Positions 17,899 to 26,635 of a stretch of DNA of 64,000 bases are shown one piece after another. Position 1 is the stretch's first letter. Every line of letters starts with the position of its first letter. Position numbers and translations under genes: made by a program. The stretch spans positions 1 through 64,000 of the forward strand of contig CP087563.1 of NCBI GenBank assembly GCA_020974905.1. Reading direction: 5' to 3'. The notes beneath the pieces were generated by a model. The model made no database searches. It saw only the letters and a program-made list of their open reading frames with translations, and was not told the DNA's origin. The DNA comes from Planctomycetes bacterium syqfu. Its GTDB lineage: Bacteria; Planctomycetota; Phycisphaerae; Phycisphaerales; Phycisphaeraceae.

Positions 17899-18969
17899 TC
17901 AGCCAGCCTGTGCATTCTCACGTCGGAGTTGCCCGCAGGCTGCAGCAATGTCCCGACCTCGGCTGGCGCGGATGTGAACGTTGACCCCTTTGCTGCGGAG
18001 AATGTTTTCAAACTGCAGGACATCCTGAGTGTCAGGACGCTTATAGGGTAGCCCCTTGACTTCGTTGTAGCGGATCAGGTTCACATTGCTCCGAAGCGTC
18101 CGAGCGACCTTGGCCAACTCATGAGCTTGCTCAGGTTGGTCATTGACGCGGCCCAACAGGATGTACTCCAGGGTGATCTCACGGCCGGTCTTCTTAAAGT
18201 AGTACTGACCGGCGTCCATGAGTTGGTTGACGGTGACATAGTCTGCCCAGGGGATGAGCTGGCGACGCAATTCGTCATTGGGGGCATGGAGACTGATTGC
18301 CAACGTGATCGGCAGGTCGATTTCCGCCAATCGGCGAATCTGAGCAGGGAGTCCGACGGTACTGACGGTGATTTTTCGGGCTGAGATGCCCATTCCCCAT
18401 GATGCGTTAATAAATTGTACCGCTTTGGTCACTTCTTTGAAGTTGGCCAGTGGTTCGCCCATCCCCATGAACACCACATTGGAAATCCGTCCGATCCCCG
18501 GAAGTCTGGACAACTGCCAGACCTGTTCGACGATCTGACCGCTGGTGAGATTCTGGTCGACACCATCCAAACCCGATGCACAGAACTTGCACCCAACCGG
18601 GCATCCGACCTGGCTGGAGATGCAGGCGGTCTTGCGACTCTCGCTGGGGATCATCACGCATTCGGTCTGATTCGCCATATCCACCACGGGGAGTTTGGCA
18701 CCCGACCAATCCATGAGTAATTTCTGCACACCATCGGTCGCAAGCTGATGACGAACCGTCTGCCCACGCAGAATCACAAAATGCTCTGCAAGCTTGGCAC
18801 GGTCGTTCTTACCCAGATTCGTCATCTGATCCCAACAGTCGACCTGCTTTTCATAAATCCACTGCAAGACCTGCTTGGCACGGAATGCCTGCAAACCAAG
18901 CAGCTTAAAACGTTCGGCCAATTCTTCCGGGGTCAGATCAAAGACATGTGTCAGGACAACTTCGTTCAT
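17899..18969 (-). CDS. rlmN: 23S rRNA/tRNA adenine-C2 methyltransferase RlmN
   Basis: 356 residues. The radical SAM motif CPVGCKFC (Cys about 122, 126, 129) follows ESRKTACISSQVG. NVVFMGMGEPLANF, KITVSTVGL, TLAISLHAPND and YNEVKGLPYKRP are RlmN signatures, and the C-terminal Cys in IAAACGQLRRE matches the catalytic methyl-carrier cysteine. RlmN methylates A2503 of 23S rRNA and A37 of certain tRNAs. It appears monocistronic. Confidence 0.97.
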   Translation of the reverse strand: MNEVVLTHVFDLTPEELAERFKLLGLQAFRAKQVLQWIYEKQVDCWDQMTNLGKNDRAKLAEHFVILRGQTVRHQLATDGVQKLLMDWSGAKLPVVDMANQTECVMIPSESRKTACISSQVGCPVGCKFCASGLDGVDQNLTSGQIVEQVWQLSRLPGIGRISNVVFMGMGEPLANFKEVTKAVQFINASWGMGISARKITVSTVGLPAQIRRLAEIDLPITLAISLHAPNDELRRQLIPWADYVTVNQLMDAGQYYFKKTGREITLEYILLGRVNDQPEQAHELAKVARTLRSNVNLIRYNEVKGLPYKRPDTQDVLQFENILRSKGVNVHIRASRGRDIAAACGQLRRENAQAG

Positions 18970-19020
18970 AACATGTATCTTATACCAAATGTGAATTGGA
19001 ATACGATCAAGACATTAATA

Positions 19021-19110
19021 AACCGCAGAGTCGCAGAGGACGCTGAGGTAGGACAGGATAATATTAATCAAATCCTGTTTGATCTCTGCGACCTCTGTGT
19101 CTCTGCGGTA
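19021..19110. repeat. palindromic repeat, family E copy 1
   Basis: The left arm (AACCGCAGAGTCGCAGAGG) and right arm (complement of CTCTGTGTCTCTGCGGT) are built from the unit ACMGCAGAG/ACACAGAGG and fold on each other. Inner arms ACAGGAT/ATCCTGT enclose an AT-rich loop. It lies just before pyrD; a second copy follows pyrD. Confidence 0.8.
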
Positions 19111-19137
19111 AAAACGATTGAGTGAGTTTTCAAAACT

Positions 19138-20115
19138 ATGTCCCAAACCATCGCCCCCAATGACGTGAGCCTGGCAGTTGATCTGGCAGGTCTGAAACTT
19201 GATAACCCCATGATGACCGCCTCGGGGACCTGTGGCTATGCCTACGAGTACCAGGACTTCGTCGACCTGCACACCTTCGGCGCGTTTGTCACCAAGAGCA
19301 TCTCCGTGGAAGTCCGCAAGGGCAACGAAGCCTACCGCATTGTCGAAACACGCGGCGGGATGATGAATGCCATCGGCTTGGCCAACGTCGGCCTGGACGC
19401 TTTTGTCAAAGATAAATTGCCGCAACTGGTGTCCATGCGAGAAAACGGCCCGCGTATTGTCGTCAACATCGCTGGGCACAGCATCACCGACTACGTCACC
19501 GCTGCAGGCACGATCTCGCAAAACATCAGTGTCGATGCCATCGAACTCAACGTCTCCTGCCCCAACGTGGGTGACGGCCTGGTCTTCGGCACGGACCCGA
19601 CCATGCTCAAGAAAGTCGTCGCAGAAGTCCGCGCTGCCATGCGTGATGACTGCAAACTCATCGTCAAGCTTTCGCCCAATGTCGGTGACATCACCAAGAC
19701 AGCCGGCGCAGCAGTGGACGGTGGGACCGACATCCTGAGCATGATCAACACCTACACTGCCTTGGCCATCGACGTGAACAAACGCCGCCCGCGCATTGCC
19801 AACGGCACAGGTGGTCTCTCCGGCCCGGCGGTTCGCCCGTTGGCGGTCTACCTCACCAGCCGTGTTTACCGCGAAGTTGCCAAGGCAGCAGGCGTTCCCA
19901 TCATCGGCATGGGGGGCATCCAATACTGGCAGGACGCCGCTGAGTTCCTCATTGCCGGTGCCACCGGTTTGGCTGTCGGCACCGCGCTCTTCGTCGACCC
20001 GGCAACCCCCGTCAACGTCATGACCGGACTCAAAGAATATCTGGCCAAACAAGGCGTCACCGACATCAACGATATCATCGGCACCCTTAAAATGCCCGGT
20101 GATCAAGGATTTTGA
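19138..20115 (+). CDS. pyrD: dihydroorotate dehydrogenase, class 1B catalytic subunit
   Basis: 325 residues. VDLAGLKLDNPMMTASGTCG, GAFVTKSISVEVRKGN, the catalytic-base cysteine in IELNVSCPNV, VKLSPNVGDIT, NTYTALAID and the FMN phosphate-binding GMGGI/GATGLAVGTALF fit the class 1B enzyme, which oxidises dihydroorotate to orotate in pyrimidine synthesis. Class 1B enzymes normally pair with a PyrK electron-transfer subunit; no pyrK lies next to it here. It is flanked on both sides by family E palindromic repeats. Confidence 0.95.
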   Translation: MSQTIAPNDVSLAVDLAGLKLDNPMMTASGTCGYAYEYQDFVDLHTFGAFVTKSISVEVRKGNEAYRIVETRGGMMNAIGLANVGLDAFVKDKLPQLVSMRENGPRIVVNIAGHSITDYVTAAGTISQNISVDAIELNVSCPNVGDGLVFGTDPTMLKKVVAEVRAAMRDDCKLIVKLSPNVGDITKTAGAAVDGGTDILSMINTYTALAIDVNKRRPRIANGTGGLSGPAVRPLAVYLTSRVYREVAKAAGVPIIGMGGIQYWQDAAEFLIAGATGLAVGTALFVDPATPVNVMTGLKEYLAKQGVTDINDIIGTLKMPGDQGF

Positions 20116-20133
20116 TTTGTAAGTCCATGGATG

Positions 20134-20224
20134 AACCACAGAGTCACAGAGACACAGAGGAAAGCAAAACAAGCTGATTTTTCTCCGTCTTTTTCGGGCT
20201 CTGTATCTCTGTGACTCTGTGGTT
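20134..20224. repeat. palindromic repeat, family E copy 2
   Basis: AACCACAGAGTCACAGAGAC on the left pairs with TCTCTGTGACTCTGTGGTT on the right, with about 50 bp between. The unit is the same as in the copy upstream of pyrD. A GTG inside the right arm opens the frame of the next gene, but the ATG at 20243 is the better start. Confidence 0.85.
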
Positions 20225-20242
20225 AAAGCCCGAACGACCGTC

Positions 20243-20614
20243 ATGAAACACACCTTCGATGATCTCCTTGAAGAACACATTGCCAACCTGCCTGATTGGG
20301 TGGCTGTCCGTCTGGAAGAGATTCCGGTGATTGTGGATGATGAACCCTCGGATGCGGATTTGGCGCTCGTCGGACTGAATCGAAACAGCAGTGAACTCTG
20401 CGGACTTCACACCGGCGTGCCGATCACCGAACGCCGTGTCGAACATGCCTGGCGCATGCCCGATCACATTCAATTGTTCCGTGGCCCGATCAAGCGTGTT
20501 GCAAAAAACACCGGCAGTTCACTGTCGGAGCAAATTCGTATTACACTATTGCATGAAATCGGCCATCACTTCGGTTTGGATGAAGACCAGTTAACCGAAC
20601 TGGGTTACGGCTGA
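20243..20614 (+). CDS. zincin-like metallopeptidase family protein
   Basis: 123 residues from the ATG at 20243; an upstream GTG at 20219 falls inside the palindromic repeat and is unlikely. The C-terminal LLHEIGHHFGLDEDQLTELG holds the zinc motif HExxHxxG, preceded by DHIQLFRGPI. This matches the short metallopeptidase family (formerly DUF1025, minimal MMP-like fold) found widely in bacteria. It has no signal peptide. Substrates are not known for the family. Confidence 0.88.
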   Translation: MKHTFDDLLEEHIANLPDWVAVRLEEIPVIVDDEPSDADLALVGLNRNSSELCGLHTGVPITERRVEHAWRMPDHIQLFRGPIKRVAKNTGSSLSEQIRITLLHEIGHHFGLDEDQLTELGYG

Positions 20615-20663
20615 GTTCAACGACATTGCAAACCTTAAAACGCCAAGAGAAATCTGTACGCTC

Positions 20664-22313
20664 ATGCTCAAACTTGCCACCATTCTGGACAACCCCGGCG
20701 AACCGACCGCCAAGACGCGCTACCGTGATCCGAACCTGCTCAAGCAATTGGGCTACAACGGTCTGGTCCTTTACGAGACCACCGGCCTTTCAGGATTGAC
20801 GGGCGCTGACAGTGTGCAAAGCGGTGAACTCCGCCGTTGGATCACCAAGGGCTATGACCATGTGCGTGCTGTCACCGAACAAGCTAATCAGGCAGGCCTT
20901 GATGTCTATCTGACTTACGACGTCCTGTCGTTGGCAAGATCCATTGTCGATGATTCACCGGGACGCTATGTCTGTAAGAATCGTCCGGGGACACTGTGTC
21001 CTGCAAGCGAAGACACGCTCAATAAATCCGTCGAAGCGCTCGATCATTTGATGCGCACGTTCAGTGATGCAGCCGGCGTGGTCTTGCGTATCGGTGACAA
21101 CGATGCAGGGCGACTGCCTTACCTGGTGGGTAATGATCTCTACGCACCGCATTGCCCGCGCTGCAGTCAGTTCGGACGTGCTGATCGTATCGTCTCCGTG
21201 CTGACGCGCTTTTATGAGATGATCGTTGGCACGCATAACAAGCGTTTAATCGCTCGTGCCTGGAACCTGCGCCCCAATGGGATGCATGACTCCGTGGAAC
21301 TCTGCGAGCGCATCCGTGATCGCCTGCCCGGTGAAGAGACCGACGATCGCTTTGTGCTCAGTTTCAAATACACGCAGACGGACTTCTGGCGGTACCAGCC
21401 CTGGAATCAGGCGTCGCTGTGTTTTGGTCAACGCCCGATCATGTACGAACTGCAATGTCAGCGTGAGTTTGAAGGCAAGGGCGGTATCCCCAATTGGCAG
21501 GTGCCGATCTGGCGCGATGGTGATCCGGCGATCGAAGACGAAGACCAACGCGGGGGGTTGGCAAAAGTCACCAGCAAGATCAACTTCTCCGGTTTGTGGG
21601 CCTGGGTCCGCGGCGGGGGATGGGGCGGCCCCTTCGTTGCCAATGAAGATTGGATCGACGCCAATGTCTATGCCGTCCCGCGATTGGCGGAGAACCCTTC
21701 CATGCCCAGCAATCAGTTGGCAGAGGAATGGGTCGACAAACGCGTCGGCGTTCCCAAGACCAAAACCAAGAAGGCCATCTGTGACGTCCTCGAAGCCTCC
21801 GTCCAGTTCATACTCGATGGCTTTTACATCGGCCCGTATGCTTCCAACAAGGCAGACGCCTGGCATCCCAACGCGGATTGGATATCCGACGATCTGGTCG
21901 ATGCCGAAGCGGCCTGGCGGATGATCCTGCAACTGTCATTTGATAAACTCGATCAGGTGGGTGTCGAAAAGAATCGTGCAGTCGCAGCCGTCAGTGAAGT
22001 CCGCCAGACATTGCACAAGCAAATCAACGAAGCCAACAAATCGCGCGTCGAACCGATGTTCAACTCGCTGATGTACACCGAGTCACTGTACAGCGCCATC
22101 AGTGATCTGCTTCAGGGCATGGTCGCCTTCCGTCAATGGCGTCGCACCAAGGAACCAGCACACGCAGAAAAAGCACGTCACCGTCTGCTCAGTTCACAAA
22201 GCCATTGGAATCACCACTGCCAACGCCACGCCAATCTCTCCGGCACGGCCACCGCCTTCCGCGAATCCGGCTTCTGGGATTTGACGCAGAAACTCCTGGG
22301 CGAGATGGCGTAA
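20664..22313 (+). CDS. alpha-glucuronidase-like (GH67-like) glycoside hydrolase
   Basis: 549 residues without a signal peptide, so cytosolic. It starts directly with a TIM-barrel-like pattern (LGYNGLVLYETTGLSGLTG, AGLDVYLTYD, VVLRIGDND) and contains GRADRIVSVL, RLIARAWNLRPNG and GLWAWVRGGGWGGPFV. The segment NVYAVPRLAENPSMPSNQLAEEWV resembles the GH67 alpha-glucuronidase region in which acting subdomains follow a dwelling ArLaWnP motif. The C-terminal 120 residues are helical. The match is remote: a catalytic Asp/Glu set could not be fixed by eye, so the sugar removed (possibly glucuronate from xylo-oligosaccharides) is inference. Its stop codon lies 3 bp before a REP element. Confidence 0.6.
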   Translation: MLKLATILDNPGEPTAKTRYRDPNLLKQLGYNGLVLYETTGLSGLTGADSVQSGELRRWITKGYDHVRAVTEQANQAGLDVYLTYDVLSLARSIVDDSPGRYVCKNRPGTLCPASEDTLNKSVEALDHLMRTFSDAAGVVLRIGDNDAGRLPYLVGNDLYAPHCPRCSQFGRADRIVSVLTRFYEMIVGTHNKRLIARAWNLRPNGMHDSVELCERIRDRLPGEETDDRFVLSFKYTQTDFWRYQPWNQASLCFGQRPIMYELQCQREFEGKGGIPNWQVPIWRDGDPAIEDEDQRGGLAKVTSKINFSGLWAWVRGGGWGGPFVANEDWIDANVYAVPRLAENPSMPSNQLAEEWVDKRVGVPKTKTKKAICDVLEASVQFILDGFYIGPYASNKADAWHPNADWISDDLVDAEAAWRMILQLSFDKLDQVGVEKNRAVAAVSEVRQTLHKQINEANKSRVEPMFNSLMYTESLYSAISDLLQGMVAFRQWRRTKEPAHAEKARHRLLSSQSHWNHHCQRHANLSGTATAFRESGFWDLTQKLLGEMA

Positions 22314-22396
22314 AGGCAACCGAGTCAAGATGACTCGGCTGTGTGTTTGGGATGGGCATCATAATATAGACCGGTCATCTTGACCGGGTTTGCCTT
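22314..22396. repeat. REP pair (family A), left flank of RAYT gene
   Basis: Two hairpins, CCGAGTCAAGATGACTCGG (22320-22338) and CCGGTCATCTTGACCGG (22371-22387), are near reverse complements of each other, and the outer AAGGCAA/TTTGCCTT also pair. A near-identical pair follows the transposase gene. Confidence 0.9.
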
Positions 22397-22417
22397 GAAA
22401 AATGATGGGGGACTGTC

Positions 22418-22942
22418 ATGCAACACACGCTGGGTATCCATTGGATTGCCACCACGCATGACACATGGTTACATGGTGATCCCCGCAATTCATGGCAACA
22501 CGGCCGTCTCATCGGGCCAGACCCGTTTCTTCAAGCATCGATTGAAAAACGCATGCAGCATGATGCTGTGATACTCAATCCAACGGAAGTGTTGGTCGTT
22601 GCAAGCATCATCGGCAGTCTCTGTCGATCACATGGTCATACGGTGTATGCAGCAACCTTCCAACCAACGCATCTACATGTGGTATTGGCACCATTGATTG
22701 AAGATGTCAAAACCGTGATCGCCCGATTCAAGAAGCAATCAGCCAATGTTGTGCTCAATGTCCGACGAAAAATGGGGGACAACTCAAAGCACTTGTGGAC
22801 ACAGGGGCAATTCGCAGTATTCATCAATTCAGAGGATCATTTGCTCAATACCATTGAATATGTTCGAGAGCACAATCGACACGTTGGCAAGCAAGATGAT
22901 CCATATGATTGGCTTAGTCCATTGGAAACCGAGTCAAGATGA
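22418..22942 (+). CDS. REP-associated tyrosine transposase (RAYT, Y1/HUH family)
   Basis: 174 residues. The metal-binding HUH motif is in ATFQPTHLHVVLAP, the nucleophile Tyr in NTIEYVREHNRH, and the opening HTLGIHWIATTHDTWLHGD is typical of this Y1 family. RAYTs cut and join at REP hairpins and are thought to spread them. The gene lies between two copies of its REP pair, and its stop codon is formed inside the right-hand REP (GAGTCAAGATGA). It appears intact. Confidence 0.9.
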   Translation: MQHTLGIHWIATTHDTWLHGDPRNSWQHGRLIGPDPFLQASIEKRMQHDAVILNPTEVLVVASIIGSLCRSHGHTVYAATFQPTHLHVVLAPLIEDVKTVIARFKKQSANVVLNVRRKMGDNSKHLWTQGQFAVFINSEDHLLNTIEYVREHNRHVGKQDDPYDWLSPLETESR

Positions 22943-22999
22943 CTCGGCTATATTGGGGGTTATCACATAGCCCGGTCATCTTGACCGGGTTTGCCTTGC
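22924..22999. repeat. REP pair (family A), right flank of RAYT gene
   Basis: CCGAGTCAAGATGACTCGG (22929-22947) and CCGGTCATCTTGACCGG (22972-22988) repeat the left flank exactly in the stems, with a different spacer. The first hairpin supplies the last codons and stop of the transposase gene. Confidence 0.9.
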
Positions 23000-23150
23000 G
23001 AAGGCTGTTGGTGTCTTCTTTTGTTTGGTTTTTTTAGTTCTGATTTAGTTGTTTTTTAGTGGTTGACTTTCGGATTTCGTTAGGTAATATCAAAGCGTTC
23101 CGTATCTGATTTTCCCGCTCAAAATTCAGTGACAGGCTAGGGGGCCAGTC

Positions 23151-25490
23151 ATGTTCAAGACAACGCTTGGGCTGTTTGCAGCACGGTGTGTGTTGTTGGT
23201 GTTGCTATCCCTTGGATGCGTATCAACGGCTACAGGAGAATCGCGCATGTCACAACATCAAAATGCTGTGGTGGATCAAAAGAATCATCATGAAATACAG
23301 CATCAAGACGATCGAGTCTGGCTGGAGAATGTACCTCACGAGGAGCTGGTTTACAGTTGGGATTGCTCGCTTCGCGGGATTCATTTGATTCTGCAGGATC
23401 GTGGCGTGGACATCAGCTTTGATCAGTTGGTGGCACTTTCCGGTGATGCTTTTTTTATCTGTTTTGCAGATGCGCCGGATACATTCCCAGAGTTGGTCAT
23501 GCCGACGGACCCGTTGGTGAATGTTGCCAACGCGCTGGGATATGAGAGTCGTTGGCTGATCACGGACAGCAAGTATCGGGCGCACCTGAATAAGTCTGAG
23601 CCGGATATTGAAAAACGTCGGGCCATGACACAGCAGGTGGTGGACCAGATTTGCGAGCAGGTGGATAGGGGGCGTCCGCCATTGGTTGCCGGCGCATCGC
23701 AAATCGGCTGTGGCAATTGGTCACTGGTGGTGGGGTATGACAAGGCCAACAAGCAATTTTGTCATAACGGCCTGCATAAAGAACCCGCCTACAGTTGGCA
23801 TAACATCCGTGGGATCAGTTATGCACTCAATGATGTTGATGGGGAATTCGGGTACTGGAACGGTCGGCCGCGTGGGACTGTCTTGCCGGGCTTTGAAGGC
23901 GGTTGGTTGGTGAATCCTGTTTTCATTCTTGGGGATCAAACATCCACGCCCGATCAGACGCAGGTCGCATTGATAACACTCAAACGTGCGGTCGAACTCT
24001 ATCACGCCAAGCCGATCCATTTTTTCGGTGGCATGCATTATTTTGGTGATCGTGCGTATCAACAATGGATCAATGCAATCAACACCATGGATGATCCCAA
24101 GGATTTGGTCTTGGATCAGGTGGTGCGCGGGCGACATGCAGCAGCAGCGTATTGTCGATCTATCAAGACACTGTTCCCACAGTCAACGAATCAATTGGAT
24201 ATGGCAGCAGATGCCTATGACAAGTTGGTGAAAATCGCACACGATGCCTTTGCGGACTTGATTCCATTTGACTGGGAGAATCCCAAGCGTGAAAAGTGGG
24301 GCACGCAGGAACAGCGCACGACACAGCGACAGGCATTGATGCAGATGCGCGACATGGAACGTATTGCCATCGAAGCTATCCGGTCCGTGGTGATGCAGGC
24401 CAATGTGGTGCGTGATGGGGATAAAGTCTGGATCAAAGGTGTCGATGGTTTTTCGACTTCAAAATGGGTGGATAGCGTTCACGGCTCGCAGGCTCGCATT
24501 CTTGAATCGATGTCGCATACGATGAATTACGAGGACTTGATTGGTTACAGCGGCTTTGCGTTTCGCGTTGGGATTCACGAAGCGTTTTGCCCCAGTGCCG
24601 GTCACCCGTGTTGTGGTTACATGTGTCTGGATAACGGCAATAAAGCCTTGCCATGGACTTTCAAGTTTTATGATTCGATGCCATGGAGCAAACCCAAGGA
24701 TGACCGCGCAGCGTTTGAAGCAGAAGTCTGTGCAGCCATCAAACAAAGCATTGATGCGGGGATTCCCGTGCATTATGGCGGAGAGGAAGACGGGCTGATC
24801 ATTGGCTATGCAGATAAGGGGAAACGTTGGTGGTGTGTTCACCCGTATTACAAGGATGGGAAAGAAGCGTTCTGGCATGACAAGGTAGAGCCCAGGGGCG
24901 TTCAGAGTTTTGCAGGCCCCAACTGGCCATGGATGGTCTCGGTTTGGCAAAAACCAAAGCCAGTTGATGAACAACTCACCACGCGACAGGCAACGATCAA
25001 CGCACTCAAACAAGCGGTCGATATGTGGCATCACCAGGTCGATGCCAATGTGCCGGACCGCCCCAGGCATGTCTACTTCTCCGGAGCGCAGGCTTATGAC
25101 CATTGGATCAATTGGCTTGATGATGTTCAAGCAGGCAAGGTCGAAAAACCGGACGCAGGCATGATGGGTAATGCATGGTGTTTCTGCGTGCTGGTGCATT
25201 CACGCAATATTGCAGCCAAATGGCTGAAGCGGCAGGCCCAGGATTTTGACGGCAAAGCACGTGAGCAAATGCTCAACGCTGCAAAAGCCTATGCGCAGAT
25301 TCCTGAAGTCTGTTTGAAGGATATCAATAGCACATGGGATATCGCCTTGCCACCGGATCGCTTCAATGACTGGACACCTGTTATGCGACAGATGCAAATC
25401 AAACGATTGAAGGCATCACGTCAATGTGATCTTGATGCGATTGTCGCAATCCAGAATGCACTGACAGCTTTGGAACGGGAGAAGCAATGA
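23151..25490 (+). CDS. lipoprotein with two papain-fold-like (BtrH_N/C39-like) domains
   Basis: 779 residues. A lipoprotein signal (VLLVLLSLGCVSTA, lipobox Cys about 23) indicates a membrane-anchored exported protein. Two homologous halves, about residues 60-370 and 440-760, each have an opening helix (WDCSLRGIHLILQDRG in the first), a central strand-turn (WSLVVGYDKANK / DGLIIGYADKGK) and a C-terminal helical motif (GDRAYQQWINAI / GAQAYDHWINWL). The fold impression is BtrH_N or peptidase C39-like. The His that normally precedes the VVGYD strand is absent in both halves, and the second half also lacks the Cys, so peptidase activity is doubtful. It is coupled to the next gene by an ATGA overlap. 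Function unknown. Confidence 0.7.
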   Translation: MFKTTLGLFAARCVLLVLLSLGCVSTATGESRMSQHQNAVVDQKNHHEIQHQDDRVWLENVPHEELVYSWDCSLRGIHLILQDRGVDISFDQLVALSGDAFFICFADAPDTFPELVMPTDPLVNVANALGYESRWLITDSKYRAHLNKSEPDIEKRRAMTQQVVDQICEQVDRGRPPLVAGASQIGCGNWSLVVGYDKANKQFCHNGLHKEPAYSWHNIRGISYALNDVDGEFGYWNGRPRGTVLPGFEGGWLVNPVFILGDQTSTPDQTQVALITLKRAVELYHAKPIHFFGGMHYFGDRAYQQWINAINTMDDPKDLVLDQVVRGRHAAAAYCRSIKTLFPQSTNQLDMAADAYDKLVKIAHDAFADLIPFDWENPKREKWGTQEQRTTQRQALMQMRDMERIAIEAIRSVVMQANVVRDGDKVWIKGVDGFSTSKWVDSVHGSQARILESMSHTMNYEDLIGYSGFAFRVGIHEAFCPSAGHPCCGYMCLDNGNKALPWTFKFYDSMPWSKPKDDRAAFEAEVCAAIKQSIDAGIPVHYGGEEDGLIIGYADKGKRWWCVHPYYKDGKEAFWHDKVEPRGVQSFAGPNWPWMVSVWQKPKPVDEQLTTRQATINALKQAVDMWHHQVDANVPDRPRHVYFSGAQAYDHWINWLDDVQAGKVEKPDAGMMGNAWCFCVLVHSRNIAAKWLKRQAQDFDGKAREQMLNAAKAYAQIPEVCLKDINSTWDIALPPDRFNDWTPVMRQMQIKRLKASRQCDLDAIVAIQNALTALEREKQ

Positions 25491-26635
25491 CATCGACAAC
25501 ACAACGCCATGTCCATGAAAGCGTCCCCCGTGTCGGTTTCTTCCCGGATGTCATGAACAACGGCGGTAAGTCTTGGCCTGAGGACATCATTTTCCCGTCA
25601 TGCATGCGTGCGATCATGGAATTTTTCGGGCATCCGGAATATGACTATGTCCACTTTGTCGGCGTGACCGGCGCGGGGTTTTTCCTGAACTGGAAAGACG
25701 GTTGGTACGGGGACAACTGCGCAATTTTTTACATGGCACCCTATGACGAGCATCTGAAACTCTTTGCGTATGCATACGAATCCACCGGCTATCCGATGGT
25801 CTTTTCCCCAGTCAAAGGTGAACAGGGCATTGATGCGCAGGAAGTCCGACAGCGAATCATGCAGGACATTGATGCTGGTCGCCCCATCATCTCGCATGGT
25901 GTGGTCGGACCACCCGAAGCATGCATCATCACCGGCTATGATGACGGGGGTGATGTGCTGGTCGGTTGGAGTTTCTTTCAACCACCGCAGTATCAAACCA
26001 CCGATGATGACGAAGCAAACGGTGCAGATGGTTTTGAAGCCAACGGTATGTTCCGAAAGCATGATTGGCAAAGACGGGTTTATGATTTGTTTCAATTCGG
26101 TCCGCGACAAGAACCCCTTGATCCTGCAATCGTCCGACGACGCTCCTTGCAATGGGCCATCAAAGTGACACATACGCCAAAAACATGGGGCGGACGCCAT
26201 AACGGCTTGGCAGCGTTCGATGCGTGGGCTGCGCATCTGCTGTTGGATGACCAGATATCACCGGACAACACCAAACCACCCAATGCATCAGAGACACCAT
26301 TTAGTGTCCATGATGATGCTGTCGGTCACCTGGCTGAATCCCGACATTACGTTTCAGAGTATCTTCGTCGGATGGCTGAGCATGAACAGAAAATGCGGGC
26401 GCACTTACTCAAGGCAGCCGGTTGCTATGCCGCGGAGCATGACCTGATGTGGGAAGTCTGGGATGGTGTCGGCGGGATCGGGCGGTCCCCTGAACACGCA
26501 TCGCGGTTTGCGGACCCCCGGGTGCGACGCAAGATCATCCCACTGATCGAAAAAGCAAAGCACGAAGAACTCACCGCCATCACTTACATTCAGCAAGCAT
26601 TGGATAAAACACAGGAAGATGCAGCAAATGACTGA
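25487..26635 (+). CDS. single papain-fold-like (BtrH_N/C39-like) domain protein
   Basis: 382 residues, no signal peptide. FPSCMRAIMEFFG, AGRPIISHGVVGPPEACIITGYDDGGD and GGRHNGLAAFDAWAAHLL align with the three landmarks of each half of the upstream lipoprotein, so this is a third copy of the same domain. It keeps the Cys of the opening helix but has EACIITGYD where papain-like enzymes have a His. The start overlaps the upstream stop (ATGA, 25487-25490), and its own stop overlaps the next start. A binding or regulatory role rather than catalysis is inferred. Confidence 0.7.
   Translation: MTSTTQRHVHESVPRVGFFPDVMNNGGKSWPEDIIFPSCMRAIMEFFGHPEYDYVHFVGVTGAGFFLNWKDGWYGDNCAIFYMAPYDEHLKLFAYAYESTGYPMVFSPVKGEQGIDAQEVRQRIMQDIDAGRPIISHGVVGPPEACIITGYDDGGDVLVGWSFFQPPQYQTTDDDEANGADGFEANGMFRKHDWQRRVYDLFQFGPRQEPLDPAIVRRRSLQWAIKVTHTPKTWGGRHNGLAAFDAWAAHLLLDDQISPDNTKPPNASETPFSVHDDAVGHLAESRHYVSEYLRRMAEHEQKMRAHLLKAAGCYAAEHDLMWEVWDGVGGIGRSPEHASRFADPRVRRKIIPLIEKAKHEELTAITYIQQALDKTQEDAAND

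Noticed and set aside
17796-18051. Short plus-strand frames downstream of rlmN
   Set aside because: They overlap the 3' end of rlmN, are under 85 codons and show no family features.
19015-20286. 423-codon open frame antisense to pyrD
   Set aside because: It runs through both palindromic repeats and has no domain; pyrD on the plus strand is unambiguous.
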